DNA of 64,000 nt from Nansenia antarctica (GCA_963989245.1 OZ022349.1:30474206-30538205); one strand, 5' to 3'; positions 36,801 to 51,700 are shown, counted from the first letter of the stretch. Program-made: numbers and translations. The notes: generated by a model not told the origin, from the letters alone.

Positions 36801-39800
36801 ACAACATCACTTAATGTGCACATATTCTCTGCCACATCCCTCCCTGGGACTCCATAGGCCTGGGTAGGTGCAATCATGTTTTTCATTACTTTATTCAATC
36901 TATTTGCTAATACTTTTGCTATGGTTTTATAATCACAATTAAGTAATGATAATGCTCTATAATTCTGTAATTTGTTCCTGTCCCCTTTACCCTTATACAA
37001 TAAAGTGAGCACCCCCAAGCCCATAGAGTCCGGAACCACCCTTTTATTCCCCATACACATATACACTCTGCACAATATAGGGGCCAGGATGTCAACAAAA
37101 GCTTTATAAAATTCAGCCGTCAACCCATCCGAACCCGGACTCTTATTTGGGTTTAACCCCATGATGGCTGTCTTAACCTCCTCCACCCTTAGGTCTGCAT
37201 CACACATTTTCCCTTCTTTTTCTGTCACCCTAGCTTCCACTGCTTCTAATACTTTATTCATACATTCCTCATTCACACCCCCAGATGTATATAGGTCTGT
37301 ATAAAATGACTGCACAGTATCCATTATTCCCACTAAGTCTGTTATTATTTCACCTTTATCATTCTCTAATTCCTTAATTTTCCCTTTCTCTTTCTGTCTC
37401 TTCTCTAAACCTAAAAAGAATGCTGTACTCCTTTCTCCCTCAACCACATACCTTGCCCTACTCCTTACTAAAGCCCCTTCACACTTTCTCTTCTCTAACT
37501 CCCTCAAATCTTCCCTCACCCTCAAATACTCTGTTAAATCATGCCCTGGAATATTATCAACTCTCTCCTGTTCTATTGCTAACCTTTTCTGCAAATCTCT
37601 TTCCTCCCTCACCCTCTCTTTCCCTCTCCATTTTGCGAATGCTATTATTACAGCTTTTAATTTATCCTTCATCCCTTTCCACCACACACACACATCACTC
37701 TCATACATCTGGTCTTCCATAGCAATACTCACACACTCTCTTACTATCACCCCAAAACGTATATCTTTAAGTAAACTTGCATTAAAGCACCATGTCCCTC
37801 CTCTTCCCCCTACGTTCCCCGCACCTAGTTGGAAAGACTGAGCATCGTGGTCACTAAAGGCCATAAACCGATACTCAACCCTTCCAACCAGGTGCCTCAC
37901 CTCCCTCTTCACTAAACACAAATCGATCCTTGATTGTCTCAAAACCCCCATCACCATTTGTCTCCTTGAAAAAACCTGTGCATCAGGGTGCCCCTCCCTC
38001 CATATATCCACCATTCCTCTTGTGCGCATCATTTCTAATAATACTGGGCGTGACGGATCATTCCTAAATTTCACCCCCCTTGTTACATCTAACCTATCCA
38101 CCACCACATTATAATCCCCAACCATAATACAATTCCCAACACATTTCTCTTTCAATGATAAAAAAAAAACCGTTTCTATATTTGTCCACATTTGGTGCAT
38201 ATATACAATACAGTGCATACTCCATCCCTTGATATTCAAACCCCACTCCCACCACTCTTCCCTCATTATCATTCATTATATTCCTTACATTGTTCACCAC
38301 CCCATTCTTATCCAAAATAGCCACCCCACAAGCATACACTGTTCCATTGCTCACATAAACTTGTCCATTCCACCTCCTTCTTACCTCCTCCATTATGTCC
38401 TCTGTCCAATGCGTCTCTTGGAGGCATATGATCTCCTCTCTGTATGCTGCCAACACAAGCTCCATCTTCTTCCTATCCCTGAGTCCATTTGTGTTGACAG
38501 CAACAACCCTGACCATAGTCAAGACACACAAAAAAAGTAACATATGCACCGCCATGTCATTTTCCTACCTTGGTCTTCTTCCCTCGTGCACCTTTTGCAC
38601 CCCTTCCCGATCTTGTCCTCACCCTCTGTACATCCGCGTATAGTCCTTCATCTGAACCTTTTCTTTTCCACACGCCCTCTGTTGAAGGCCCTGCCTCATC
38701 CATCTCTCCATCCCTCACTGCGTTGTCGAGGCTGGCTCCAATCTCCTCTCTCTCTTTACCCTCCACTTCCACCGGACCAGGCCCCTCCGCTCCTCCCTCC
38801 ACTTCCGGCTCCAGCTGGGTCTCCTCCACCACCTCAGCTTGTCCTCCTCCTTCCGTCACGTCTTCATGGCTCCTTTCCCCACCTTCTCCTTGTGTCTCCA
38901 CCTCTTCATCCTCCACCACCTTCTCCTCTTCTTCGTCCCCCTCCACCTCCACCTCCTCCTCCTCCTCCTTCTCCTCCTCCTTCTCCTTCTCCTTCTCCTC
39001 CTCCTCCTCCTCATCACTGCTCACACTCTCTCCTCCATCATATCTCCTTCCCATGCATTCACGTGCATAATGTCCTTGTTTATTGCACTTAAAACACACG
39101 AACTCCGGGCATTCTCTTATAACATGTCCTGGCTTGATGCACAGCCTACACACCCTTACTTGTTTGTCATGAATAACCCTAAAGTGATCCACTCCAACCA
39201 GGGTCTCAAACTTGGTAGAATATGGTAACGACCTCACCTCTTCGGTGAACTTCACCTTCATGTATCTCGTCCCGTCTGCTATGTCCGTTCCCGGCCACGT
39301 CTTTCTCTTGATCGGTGACACCGCCTTCACCCCCCACGACTCCAGCCTGTACCTGATCACGTCATCCTTCAGATATACCGGGAGATTTTAAAATGAGACC
39401 ACCATTTCATCCACTGCCAAGTCCTTTCCCATTATTCTCACGTCTTTTATCATAAAACCATCCGTGAGCTTGTCCTTCCCTCTCCTCGATGCCAGCGTGA
39501 TCTCATATTTTCGGTCTCCTTTATCCCGACAGCCCTCCACATTTCCACACACCTCCTTTATGCCTCGTAACATTTCCATCATAGTGATATTACTTCCCTG
39601 CTCCAGTCGCACTTCCACCGTCAAACTTGCGTCGTACCGTTTGTCCGTGTTGCTTTCATCGTCGTCCATTCGGTTCGCTGTGTTCGTTGCCATGCCGTCC
39701 GTCCTTAGAAGCCCCCGATCAGCACGAAGCTGTCGGGGTACTCAAAACCCTAAACTCACTTAAATATAGATGTTATTATAATGTTCGTTAGTTATTTGCC

Positions 39801-40045
39801 AAAACACGCTCAAACTTTTCTTCGACTCTCACTCTCGCTCTCATTCACTTCCGCTCATGCGCATAGAAGCCGACTCTACCTCCTGAGACACAGCCGCCCC
39901 AGTAAAGATCACAGTAAAGGTCACTACTATATTCATTATAGTAACCACTTACTGTGTGTGGTCCAAATCAGTGGTTCTCAACCTTGGGAGAATTCTTCTG
40001 TAAAATGTGAAGAAAACCTATATTGTTTAGGCTTACTGTAAGGAC

Positions 40046-40100
<55 letters not shown>

Positions 40101-42644
40101 TATAGTTTATATAATAATAAATAATAATAATATAATATAATATATAATAATATAATAATAATTGATATTATTATTTATTATTTATTTATATATATTATTT
40201 TATTTATATATGTATTTATTATTATTATATATATATACACATATATATATATATGACGCGGTTATGGTGAAATGTGAAACCAGAAGGCAAAGTCATTTTT
40301 CTGCGTTTTACATGTGCTTAAACTACAGATTGTAAGCTTTCAAATGATGTGTCATACATTGAAATCGGAGAAGAATTGAACATGACAGGCGTATTTGAAT
40401 GTTGGTACACCTCAAACACTGAATGGGAGAAAAGTCTAAACGCAGCCACAGCTACGAATGCTGCTAACAGCTAGCAGCTAACAAAACACATCGCTACGAA
40501 GGTCTAAACTGTATTTTAATAACATCACAACATGCTGAGAAACATCAACATGCTAAAAACACATAACTACACATAACAAGATGAACACAGTCCTTGCTTT
40601 TGAACACGAGCTAAAGCGAAAGTATGTTTACAAGTCAAGACTCCCTTACCGGTAGCCTCCGGCAGCGCGCTTCTCTGCAGAAGAAAGTAACAAGCTCGTG
40701 CATGATTATTTTCTGAATAAACACGGCAATACCTCCGCTTGTGAGTTGAGAAGTATTACAGAGGGGTCGCTGGAAGACTGCAGGAATGACAGATGTTGAT
40801 GTCATTATATTACGCACGGCATGCTCGTACTGTATGTGCACAGTATGCGGAGGCAACATACTGTACAGCGCTGGCCTCTCCCTTCTGAAATAAAGCATTT
40901 ATACTGTGACCGTAATTGACGTCTTGCCGTGGAGCCACGTGCGTGTTCATGTGTGCCCACATGCATGCGCAAACCGCGGAGGCGCGCTCGTGTTTCAAAA
41001 CGTGCATGAAGTCTAAACTTAAGAACTTTTCAAACCACTTCTTAGCGCTAGGAGCAAAGTCAGATCGCATAATAGCAGGGGCGCCTAACGCACTTCATTA
41101 ACATATGAACACTCCCACAATGAGCAATATATGCACGGGAGTTTTACGTCTTATGTGTGGGCGCCTATCGACACCTGCATAATAGCAGTAGCGCGTAGGT
41201 CTTAACCTGGCGGTGCGTCTTAATTAAGACTTAAGACGGCAAGTTAAGAAGTGCATAATAGGGCCCGTAGGGTCTAGACCTGATCAGACATGTAGGGATA
41301 TTTTGGAAGGGTGTCCACTTCTCGGCCGAGTTGCTGTCATGTTAAATGCTCTCCATTTGTAAATGATTTGCCTCACAGTGGACTAATGGAGTTCAAATCT
41401 TACATAGCCTTCCGCAGACTGATGTGTTCTCACTAACCTCTTCCTGATTTCCTCTGAGATCTCCTTTCCTCTCGGCATGGTGTATTTCACCTGTATGGAT
41501 AATACAAGACTGACCAGGTTTCTTATCTCTATTTATCAGAGTCCCAACCAAACTCTTTCCTAAAGATCTTTGCTTCAACTGGTTCATTTGGTGACCAATT
41601 ATTTACTCACCGGATTCTACTTACCTACTTGATTTAACCAATGCAACTTGGGGTTCACTTATTTTTGCACCTGCACTAATTTCTTTATAATTTATTTGTA
41701 TATTACTACACACATGATTCCCTTTAAACCAACATATGGAATTGATAAATATAAACCTGTTAAGTCAGATAAACAAGACTGGCTCTGATTAAATACATTT
41801 CATGGTAAAAACCCAAAAAATCTATAATTGCACAAGGGGTTCACATACTTTCAAGCATCAATGTATAATAGAATAAAGTAAAAGTAAAGGTGGGGGGAGG
41901 GGGGGTGGGATGCCCTGTCAATCATCCCTGGGCCATTCACATGACAGGATCTCTCATGGTGGGAGGGGTGGGGGTGTGGGGGGTTAGGATGAGATGCAGG
42001 CGAGGCACAGTGCAGGGCCAGGGATGCTGGAGGGAGGGAGGGAGAGAGGGATGAGGAGGAGAGGGCCTTACTCTAGCCACATGTATCTAATGACTTTACT
42101 TTTCCACTTGGAACTTCAAAGGCTGTGAGTCTGGCTGAGGGCTGGGAGAGGGGGAGGTGAGGGGGAGGGCTGGGGGAGGTGAGGGGGGAGGGCTGGGGGA
42201 GGTGAGGAGGAGGGCTGGGGGAGGTGAGGGGGGAGGGCTGGGGGAGGTGAGGGGAGAGGGCTGGGAGAGTTTTCAATTCAAATGGATTTAGTATACGAGT
42301 GAATCAATGAATAGACATATATGTAAGTTTAAAGCAGCAAAATCCTGTTTACATGTTCACAGCTCCAGGCTGCCCTCTTTTTTTGCACTATGTTGCCTGC
42401 AAGGGAGAAAAGTCTCTCACAAGGGACAAAAGTGGCAGGGCTGGCCAAATACCAGAAAAAACGTGGTTAAAATGCGTTAAAAAAGTGTTCTTTTTTCTGT
42501 AATTAATTAATTGAAATTAACGCATTAAAGTCCCAGCCCTAATATATATATACTGTATATATATATATATATATATATAGTACACATGACCTCAGCTTAT
42601 TCTGTCGGGTTGTCATAAGATTGGGTTTGATCACTTAATTTCTC

Positions 42645-42689
<45 letters not shown>

Positions 42690-44277
42690 CCCCCGTCTCC
42701 CCCCCTCTCCCAGGTCGTCTCCCATCGCTGGGTTCCTGGAGGACTATGCGTTGGTGGTGTCGGGGCTGTTGGACCTGTACGAGGCCACCCAGCAGGCCGA
42801 GTGGCTCCGGTGGGCTGAGGAGCTGCAAGACCGGCAGGACCAGCTGTTCTGGGACGCAGAGGGAGGGGGGTACTACTGCACCCAGCCCCACGACCCCACC
42901 ATCCTCCTCAGGCTGAAACAGGGTGAGGGAGGGGAGGAGGGGGAGGAGGGAGAGGGAGAGGGAGGGGGAGGAGGGAGGGGGAGGGGGAGAGGGAGAGGGA
43001 GAGGAGGGAGAGGGAGAGGAGGGAGGGGGAGGAGGGAGGGGGAGGAGGGAGGGGGAGGGGGAGGAGGGAGAGGGAGAGGAGGGAGGAGGGAGAGGGAGGG
43101 GGGTACTACTGCACCCAGCCCCACGACCCCACCATCCTCCTCAGGCTGAAACAGGGTGAGGAGGGAGAGGGAGAGGGGGAGGAGGGAGGGGGAGGGGGAG
43201 AGGGAGAGGAGGGAGGGGGGTACTACTGCACCCAGCCCCATGACCCCACCATCCTCCTCAGGCTGAAACAGGGTGAGGGAGGGGAGGAGGGGGAGGAGGG
43301 AGAGGGAGAGGGAGGGGGAGGGGGGAGGGGGAGGGGGAGAGGGAGAGGGAGGGGGGTACTACTGCACCCAGCCCCACGACCCCACCATCCTCCTGAGACT
43401 GAAACAGGGTGAGGGAGGAGGGGGAGGGAGAGGAGGGGGAGGTGGGAGTGGGAGAGGGAGAGGGAGGGGGTACTTCTGCACCGAGGGGGAGGGGAGGGAG
43501 GAGTGAGAGGGGAGGGAGGGGGAGAGAGAGATGGAGAGAGAGAGATGGAAGGTAGGAACAGCTTCAGGGAACATTACTGCAGTTCTCTTTTCTTTTCTTT
43601 TTTTTACTTTTTCTAAATGTGCTGCAGTTCTCCTCCCGGCCTGCAGGGTCAGAACACACGGCCTCTCAGTGACGCAGAGCCACACTTCCTCCTGAGGAAC
43701 TGGATGGATGGGTTTTACATACCCGTCCCTACACACACTCACTCACACACACGCACGCACGCACGCACTCACAGACACACACACACATGCACGCACTCAC
43801 TCACTCACTCTTACACTCACTCACTCACTCACTCTTACACTCACTCACTCACTCTTACACACACTCACTCACTCACCCACTCACTCACTCACTCACCCAC
43901 TCACTCACCCTCTCACTCACTCACTCACTCACTCTTACACACACACACTCACTCACTCACTCACTCACTCTTACACACACACACACTCACCCACTCACTC
44001 ACTCACTCACACACACACACACGCATGCACACACACACGCACTCACTCACTCACTCACTCTCTCACACACACACACACACACACACGCATGCACACACAC
44101 ACACGCATGCACACACACACACTCACTCACTCACTCACTCACTCACTCACTCACTCTTACACACACTCTTACACCCACTCACTCACTCACTTTTAACACA
44201 CTCATCTGCTCACCCACTCACCCACTCACTCACTCACTCACTCACTCACTCTCTCACACACACACACACACACACAT

Positions 44278-44313
<36 letters not shown>

Positions 44314-44709
44314 GCACGCACTCTCACACCCACTCACTCACTCACTCACTCACTCACTCACTCACTCTCTCACACACACACACACATGCACACACACGCA
44401 CGCACGCACTCACTCACTCACTCACTCACTCTCACACACACACTCACTCACTCACCCACTCATTCACTCACTCACTCTCACACACACACACACACATGCA
44501 CACACACACACACACACACACACACTGCCTCTTGACTGATCCGTCACAAGTGAGATGCCACAGTTGAGGGAGGAGGGGGGGGGGGACAAAAAGCAAATAG
44601 TTGTTGTTGTTGTTGGAGCTGACAGATTGGAGTAGACGTGTGAAGGTTCTCCTCTGCAGACGGACAGTGAGGGGCTGAGCTCCATTACTGATGCTACGCA
44701 GCAGTGGCC

Positions 44710-44740
<31 letters not shown>

Positions 44741-44868
44741 ACACAGCAGAGGGCCAGCGGCTCCGTGGAACAGTCTGTCACAGGAAGACGGATTACCCAG
44801 CAGCCACTGCCACTCTCTATTTTACACACCCGACCTAGAGCTGTGTGTGTCTCACCCCGGTCCACTGC

Positions 44869-44926
<58 letters not shown>

Positions 44927-45005
44927 GCACAGTGGGGCTCAGTAAGAAGAGATGTGAGAAATGGTTCAGTGGACCGTAGTCCTCTTATACGGTGTGTGTG
45001 TGTGC

Positions 45006-45054
<49 letters not shown>

Positions 45055-45138
45055 GTATACATGTTAATGTGTTTGCATAGTCTCTTGCCATGGGGCTTAG
45101 ACATGGGTTATTTTGGAGAGTTGGTGTGTTGGTGTGTT

Positions 45139-45178
<40 letters not shown>

Positions 45179-45260
45179 GGTGTGTTGGTGTGTGTTGGTG
45201 TGTCGGTGTGTGTTGGTGTGTGTGTGTGTGTGTTTGTGTGTTTTGGTGTGTTGGTGTGTC

Positions 45261-45304
<44 letters not shown>

Positions 45305-45476
45305 GCAGGAATTCCCGCAGAAATGAAATGAAACTTTGGGGGAACGACTCGGGGCGGGGGGGGGGGGGGGGGGTGCGTGGGTTGGTGCGTAGGTGTGTGT
45401 GTGTGTGTGTGTGTGGGTGTGTGTGTATGTGTGTTGATGTGTTTGTGTGTGTGTGTGTGTGTGTTTGTGTGTGTTG

Positions 45477-45509
<33 letters not shown>

Positions 45510-45704
45510 GGTGTGTTGGTGTGTGTGTGTGTTTGTGTGTGTTGATGTGTGTGTGTGTGTGTTTGTGTGTTGGTGTGTTGGTGTGTGTGTGTGTGTGTGT
45601 GTGTTGATGTGTTGGTGTGTGTTTACACCTCTTTCACTGAGACAGGTTGTGTTTTTATCTATTATTCTGTCCAAATAGAGAGCTTTAGTGTGTCGGTGTG
45701 TTGC

Positions 45705-45751
<47 letters not shown>

Positions 45752-48700
45752 TCTGACTCAAAACCGGTTCTCTTTCATAGTATTCGTTTCGTATCTCACT
45801 ATGGGAACGCCCCCTGCCTGACCTCATCAGAAGCTGAATTACACTGCGCCAGCCCATTGGCTGGCCCAGGCGACGCTTGTGTCAGGAGGGACGGGACCCT
45901 CCGCCTATATAAGGCTTACACACGGCGTCTGTCGTCATTCAAAAACCTCTTCTCGCTTCTCACTGGAGCTGACGACAACTGTGCGGGTGGCTAGAGCTAA
46001 ACAGTCCACAGATACGAGCGACCAAACTCGTGCCGACGGGCGCTCTGCTGCTAAACTGCATACATTGACGTTCACAGGAGTAGAAATACTTCTGTTGAAG
46101 AGTAGGAATACTCTAACTCGGGGTAGCGATACCCCGTGTTACGATTCGAGTAGCAATACTCGTCTTGCTCGGAACGAAAAGAGTAGCAACACTCCTCGTT
46201 CTGAACGACACGAGTAGCAATACTCCCTGTTCTGCGAGTAGGAATACTCCGAACGGTTACGGGTAGCAATACCCAGTGTGAGAGACAAAAGTAGAAATAA
46301 CTTTATCTCTATAACGCACTGCTAGCGGGTAGATAGTAATATCCCTCCTCTGGCCCCTCTGTTTCCCTTGATAGCTGACAAGCTAACGGGTGAAGTAGCG
46401 AGGCCTGCTAGCAGCTAGCCTACAGCCCCTAGCCAGCAATGGCTAACGTTGAGGCTAGCGGACCTAGCACAGCCGAGACTAGCCGGAAGACCTGCTCGTG
46501 CGGCAAGTCAATGGCTAGCTGGGACACTCACTCTAAGTGCGCAGCGTGTCTGGGATTAACCCACGCCCAGGCCGCTGTTATCTCTACCGATGAGTGTATC
46601 CACTGTGCAGTGTTCCCCAATAAACTTCTCCGCCGACGGCTAAGTCGCATGGCTAGCCTGTTGGGAGAAGATCCGCTTCTGTGTAAGGCAGCCGAAACGC
46701 TGCCATCACAGTCTAACGCGGACATGTCTCCAGGTTTACCGACACCATGCTGGGCGGACTTAGTGCCACATAGCCCTGACATCGGTTTCCCGGTACTGGA
46801 TGACAAGGGAATTGACAGCTTTACCGCTGCTCGCTATGACCCTAGGAGAGACTCGGACAATGATGAGGGAAGGTCGCACGACTCAGACCTCATTTTGTCC
46901 ACCGATGATGAGGAGGACTCCTCATTCTCAATCGGTAGGCGCGGAGCTGAAAAGCCCCCCACGCCTGACGGAGGTAACCAACCCTCCGCCCCGTCTCTCA
47001 TGGACTGTGACATGCAGGACATGTGCAAGCGAGCAGCAAAAAGGCTGAATATCCCCTGGCCCGTCGCCCAAACCGAAACTGCTATGTCACGCATTGACGG
47101 CAAAAGACTGCAGACGGCGGCTAAGACGGGGAAACAAGTTATGCCGTTCTTCCCCGAGCTACTCGATGAGATAGCAGTTACGTGGAAAGGACGGCCATTC
47201 AGCGAGAAAAACCCAATAATCGGGGGTTCTTAACTGGATTGTGAGGGGATGGACTCCCTCGGCCTCCGCCACATCCCACCGGTCGAGCCGGTGGTGGCGC
47301 GCCACCTGCACCCGAAGACCCCCGTATCTTCGGCTGCCCCGTCCCTACCCTCCAATTCGAACCGCTTTCAGGCTAGCCTTACAGACAAGTGCTACAAAGC
47401 AGCGGCACTGACAGCGAGGGCTCTCAATGCCTCCGCACTCCTATCAGCCTACCAGGCTGAGCTGGAGGAGGATATGACTGTTAAGCCAGACAATAGGCCT
47501 ACCCTATGGGAGGAAATCTGCGTTATAACGGATCACATCCTCCGTCTCCACAAGATGGCCATTCAAGCCACGGGTAAATCCATGGGTCTCATGGTACTGC
47601 AGGAGAGGGCGCGTTGGCTCGGTCTCACCAACCTGTCGGCGAAAGAGAGAGAAGAAATTCTGGACACCCCTATCGTACCGCAGGGTCTCTTTGGTGCAGC
47701 AGTCACCTCAATGCAGAAGAGATGTGAGGAGAAAAAGAGAGAGGATGAGGCTATGGAGCTGTGGCTTCCGAGAAGAGCGCAGCCCGCAGCGCCCGTGACC
47801 CAGCCACGGCAGTCTTATGCGCATGCTGTCTCTCGCCCGGCCCCTGCTTTCAAGACCCCCAGAGCGGCTAGACAGCAGGCAGCGCCTCAGGCACCCAGAG
47901 GTCCCAAGAAACCATGGGCCAGGAAACAGGCTCCCCGGGCCAGACCTCAGGCGTCCCCGCCCCTTCCCCCGGCCGCCGCGTCGGCGAGGAAGAAGAAGCG
48001 GGTGATCTGACAGCCTCTCCTCGGGAGGAGAGCGAGTCCAGTCGGCCCCCCTCGCTGAGCGCTCTGTACCCTCCCAGCTCCGTTCCAGAGCAAGTTCGGT
48101 ACGACATGTTCCATACAAAGTGCAAGACCACGGTCGGCGTCCGTGTTCACACGCCTTCCGGGGGAAAGCTGAGAGACTGTTCATACTACAAAGTTGTTTG
48201 TCACTCAAGCACGTTAATGCACAATGTATTAAAAATGTCCCGACAAGCGCATCCAGGCAGAGTGCCAAGGGCGTTGTTAACAATGTTGAAAAACATACAA
48301 ATAAAAGAGATGTTGAAAAACAAATCTTTCTCTACCATAACGCAGACCGTGGGACTAGCCCGTCCCGCGGCTGTGATGCAGAAAGCGGCCCAACCGCGCA
48401 CAGCACGGGAAGGCACGCTAGGCGGCTGTTGCGTGCCCCGGCCACAAGGGGGCACCAACAACTCGCATGTGACGATGTGGCCAGTCAGCCCGCTTTCCAC
48501 GCATCAGCGGGAATGGGCAGACTGCACACAGTCAGACTGGGTGTTGAGGACACTACTAAGGGGCTACAGGCTCCAATTCTGTGTCGCTCCACCCCCATTC
48601 AGAGAAATACTCTACTCTCAAGCTCAGGGTGAACGAGCCAATATTCTCCTGGAGGAAATCTCCATTCTAAGGGAGAAAGGAGCTATAACAGTTGTACCTC

Positions 48701-51700
48701 TCGAGGAGACCCACAGAGGTTTCTACTCGAAGTATTTTCTGGTCCCAAAGAAAGGGCTATTCTAGACCTCCGCGTCTTGAATCAGCATCTCAGAAAATAC
48801 AAATTCAGGATGTTGACACACTCTTCCCTGCTAAGTTTCATACGAGCAGGGGATTGGTTCACATCAATCGACCTGAAGGACGCTTATTTCCACATTCCGA
48901 TATATCCTCCACACAGGAAATATCTGAGATTCGCTTTCCAAGGGATAGCGTACGAATATGTGGTCCTTCCCTTCGGCCTGTCACTAAGCCCAAGGGTGTT
49001 TGTAAAATGCACCGAGGCAGCAGTGGCCCCTCTCAGACAGAGGGGTATCAGAGTGGCCACATATATCGACGACTGGTTAGTGGCAGCCACCAACCGCGAG
49101 GAGGCGGCGCGTCACACAGCGGTCATTTCGAAACACCTAACGAGTCTGGGGTTCCGAATAAACATGGAAAAGAGCATGGTGACACCCTCCCAACGCATCG
49201 CGTTTATAGGGCTCGCACTGGACTCTATCCGAGCCAAGGCGTTTTTGTCTCCAGAAAGAGTGGAGACGATGCGCGCGACTATAGCGCTGTTTCGCAGGGG
49301 CAACATAGTTACCCTCAAACAATGCCAGAGGTTGTTAGGCTTGATGGCCTCCGCTGTGGTGGCCATACCCCTGGGGCGCCTGTACATGAGAGGCATCCAG
49401 CACTGGGTGGCCTCTCTGGGCCTGGACCCCCACCGCGACGGTCACCATCGTGTGAGGGTCTCCAGGGTTTGCTCACTGGCTCTGCACCAGTGGAAGGACC
49501 CAGGTTTCATAACACAGGGTGTTTCTATGGGACCTGGCCTGAACAGAAAAGTAATCACCACGGACGCCTCTCTGAGAGGCTGGGGTGCCACTTTCGAGAA
49601 CGATAAATGGGGGTTGGGACCCGCACTTACGTTCTACCCATATAAACGGCCTGGAACTGCTAGCTGTTCACTTGGCTCTGAAACATTTCCTCCCGTGGTT
49701 GAGAGGACATCATGTTTTGGTGAGGACAGACAACTCCACGGTCGTTGCCTATGTAAACAGACAGGGGGGACTGAGGTCCCACCAGTTACACACTATGGCA
49801 CACAGACTGATAGTGTGGAGCAGTGCACACATGCGGTCGCTGAGAGCAACCCATGTACCGGGCATTCTGAACTACGGAGCAGATTTGTTGTCCAGGGGCA
49901 ACCCACTGTACGCAGACTGGAGACTTCACCCCGAAGTAGTGAAACAGATTTGGTCACGATTCGGTCATGCGACCGTGGACGTTTATGCTACGGCAGAGAA
50001 CGCTCAATGTCCTCTGTTCTTCTCTCTGCGCGATCGGGGAGCCCCGCTGGGAGTGGACGCATTAGCGCACGTGTGGCCGAGGACCCTCCTGTATGCGTTC
50101 CCACCGGTGGCACTCATTCCCCCGACTCTGGCCAGAGTGAGGGAAGGAGATCTGTCCATGGTGCTGATAGCCCCGCGTTGGCCGGGAAAGCACTGGTTGG
50201 CGGAGATTTTTCAACTCCTATCCGGTCCGCCATGGCATTGGCAACTACCGCTGCGCAGGGACCTGCTGACCCAGGCGCGGGGGGAGATATTCCATCCCCA
50301 CCCAGAGAGATTGTCTCTTTGGGCCTGGCCCGTGAAGGGATCAATCTTGCACTAGTGGGTCTTCCCCAAGGGGTGATCGACACTATTCAGTGCGCCAGAG
50401 CCTCATCAACTAGAAAGTTGTATGGGCATAAGTGGCGTGTGTTCGAGACTTGGTGCTCAGAGTCACACGCTGTCCCTTTTCAGTGTTCTGTGACAGTTAT
50501 TCTGTCATTTCTACAGGACCTGATTGAGAGGGGTAAGGCTTTCTCAACCGTTAAGGTCTATTTGGCAGCTATTTCGGCTTGTCATATTGGCCTGGGTGGA
50601 AAGTCGATAAGCCAGCACCCGTTGGTGTGCCAGTTTATGAAAGGGGCCCGAAGGAAATTGCCTACGTCTAGGCCGTTAGCTCCTTCATGGGACCTCCCTA
50701 TGGTACTAGATGCTCTCTCCTGCCCACCGTTCGAACCGCTGGAACAGGTGGAGGTGAAAGTGTTAACGCTAAAGACGGTCCTATTGCTTGCTTTGGCTTC
50801 GGCTAAGCGCATAGGTGAAGTCCATGCGCTCTCGGTGCACCGAGAGTGTACAAAGTTCTCCCCAGGGGACTCTAGGGTCAGTCTGATGCCTAACCCAGCC
50901 TTTATTACGAAGTTTATAGGCTCTTGCACCCCTATAGAGTTGGCTGCCTTCTATCCCCCGCCTTTTGCCTCGGAAGAGCACAGGCGGTTGCATACTTTAT
51001 GTCCTGTCCGCGCGCTGCGTGTTTACATAGACAGGACTCAGGGTTGCAGGAAAGGTGACCAGTTGTTTGTATCCTGGGCGAATCCACACACGGGAAAGCC
51101 AGTGTCGAAACAGCGCCTTTCCCATTGGGTAGTGGCGGCTATTGCCTTGGCTTACTCTAGTAAGGGTCTACAGCCCCCCGCGGGCTTACGTGCGCACTCT
51201 ACTAGAGGTTTGGCGACCTCCTGGGCACTCTTTAAAGGGGTGTCTATTCAGGAGGTGTGTGCGGCGGCGTGCTGGGCTTCGCCCCACACGTTCGCTAGAT
51301 TTTATAGGTTGGATGTTACGGCTCCAACGCTATCACACTCAGTCCTCAGTTTGGGTTCATCTTAGGATGTAGTTCCTAGAGTGTGAGGGTCCATTCTGGG
51401 ACAGTTGTCGTTTTGCAGGCAGGTCTGGCAATACGGGAGTAAGTATATTCCCATAGTGAGATACGAAACGAATACTATGAAAGAGAACTTTAGGTTATTT
51501 ACATAACCCCGGTTCTCTGAGTAGTATTCGTGAGTATCTCACCGGACCACCCTCCTTGCTTTAGAAGCGAGGAAGAGGTTGCTTGTTTTGAATGACGACA
51601 GACGCCGTGTGTAAGCCTTATATAGGCGGAGGGTCCCGTCCCTCCTGACACAAGCGTCGCCTGGGCCAGCCAATGGGCTGGCGCAGTGAAATTCAGCTTC

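Larger units (their letters stand above)
34461..39868 (-). mobile_element. Tx1-like LINE, nearly full length
   Basis: Reverse strand, about 5.4 kb, 3' end in a 24-base T-run (34461-34484 on the + strand). ORF1 with zinc knuckles (39693-38557), ORF2 with endonuclease and reverse transcriptase (38555-34708). The 5' UTR reaches to about 39868. It sits inside a SINE. Lesions: T-run shift near 38160, TAG at 35768-35770, shift near 35215. Confidence 0.85.
34213..39898 (+). mobile_element. Fish SINE split by a LINE
   Basis: Left part 34213-34460: GGTAAATGGACTGCACTTAT, AAAGCGCTTTACA, GTTCAGTGTCTTGCCCAAGG, GCTCGAACCGCC. The right end resumes at about 39869-39898: CTCTACCTCCTGAG and ACAGCCGCCCC. The order and motifs match a very common teleost SINE-like repeat known from memory. 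Confidence 0.65.

Noticed and set aside
43617..44567. Thr/His-rich frames of 160-316 codons
   Set aside because: (ACTC)n and (CA)n array; no gene features.
48692..49606. 304-codon frame starting MYLSRRPTEV
   Set aside because: Shadow of the DIRS reverse transcriptase; the correct phase shows RT motifs.
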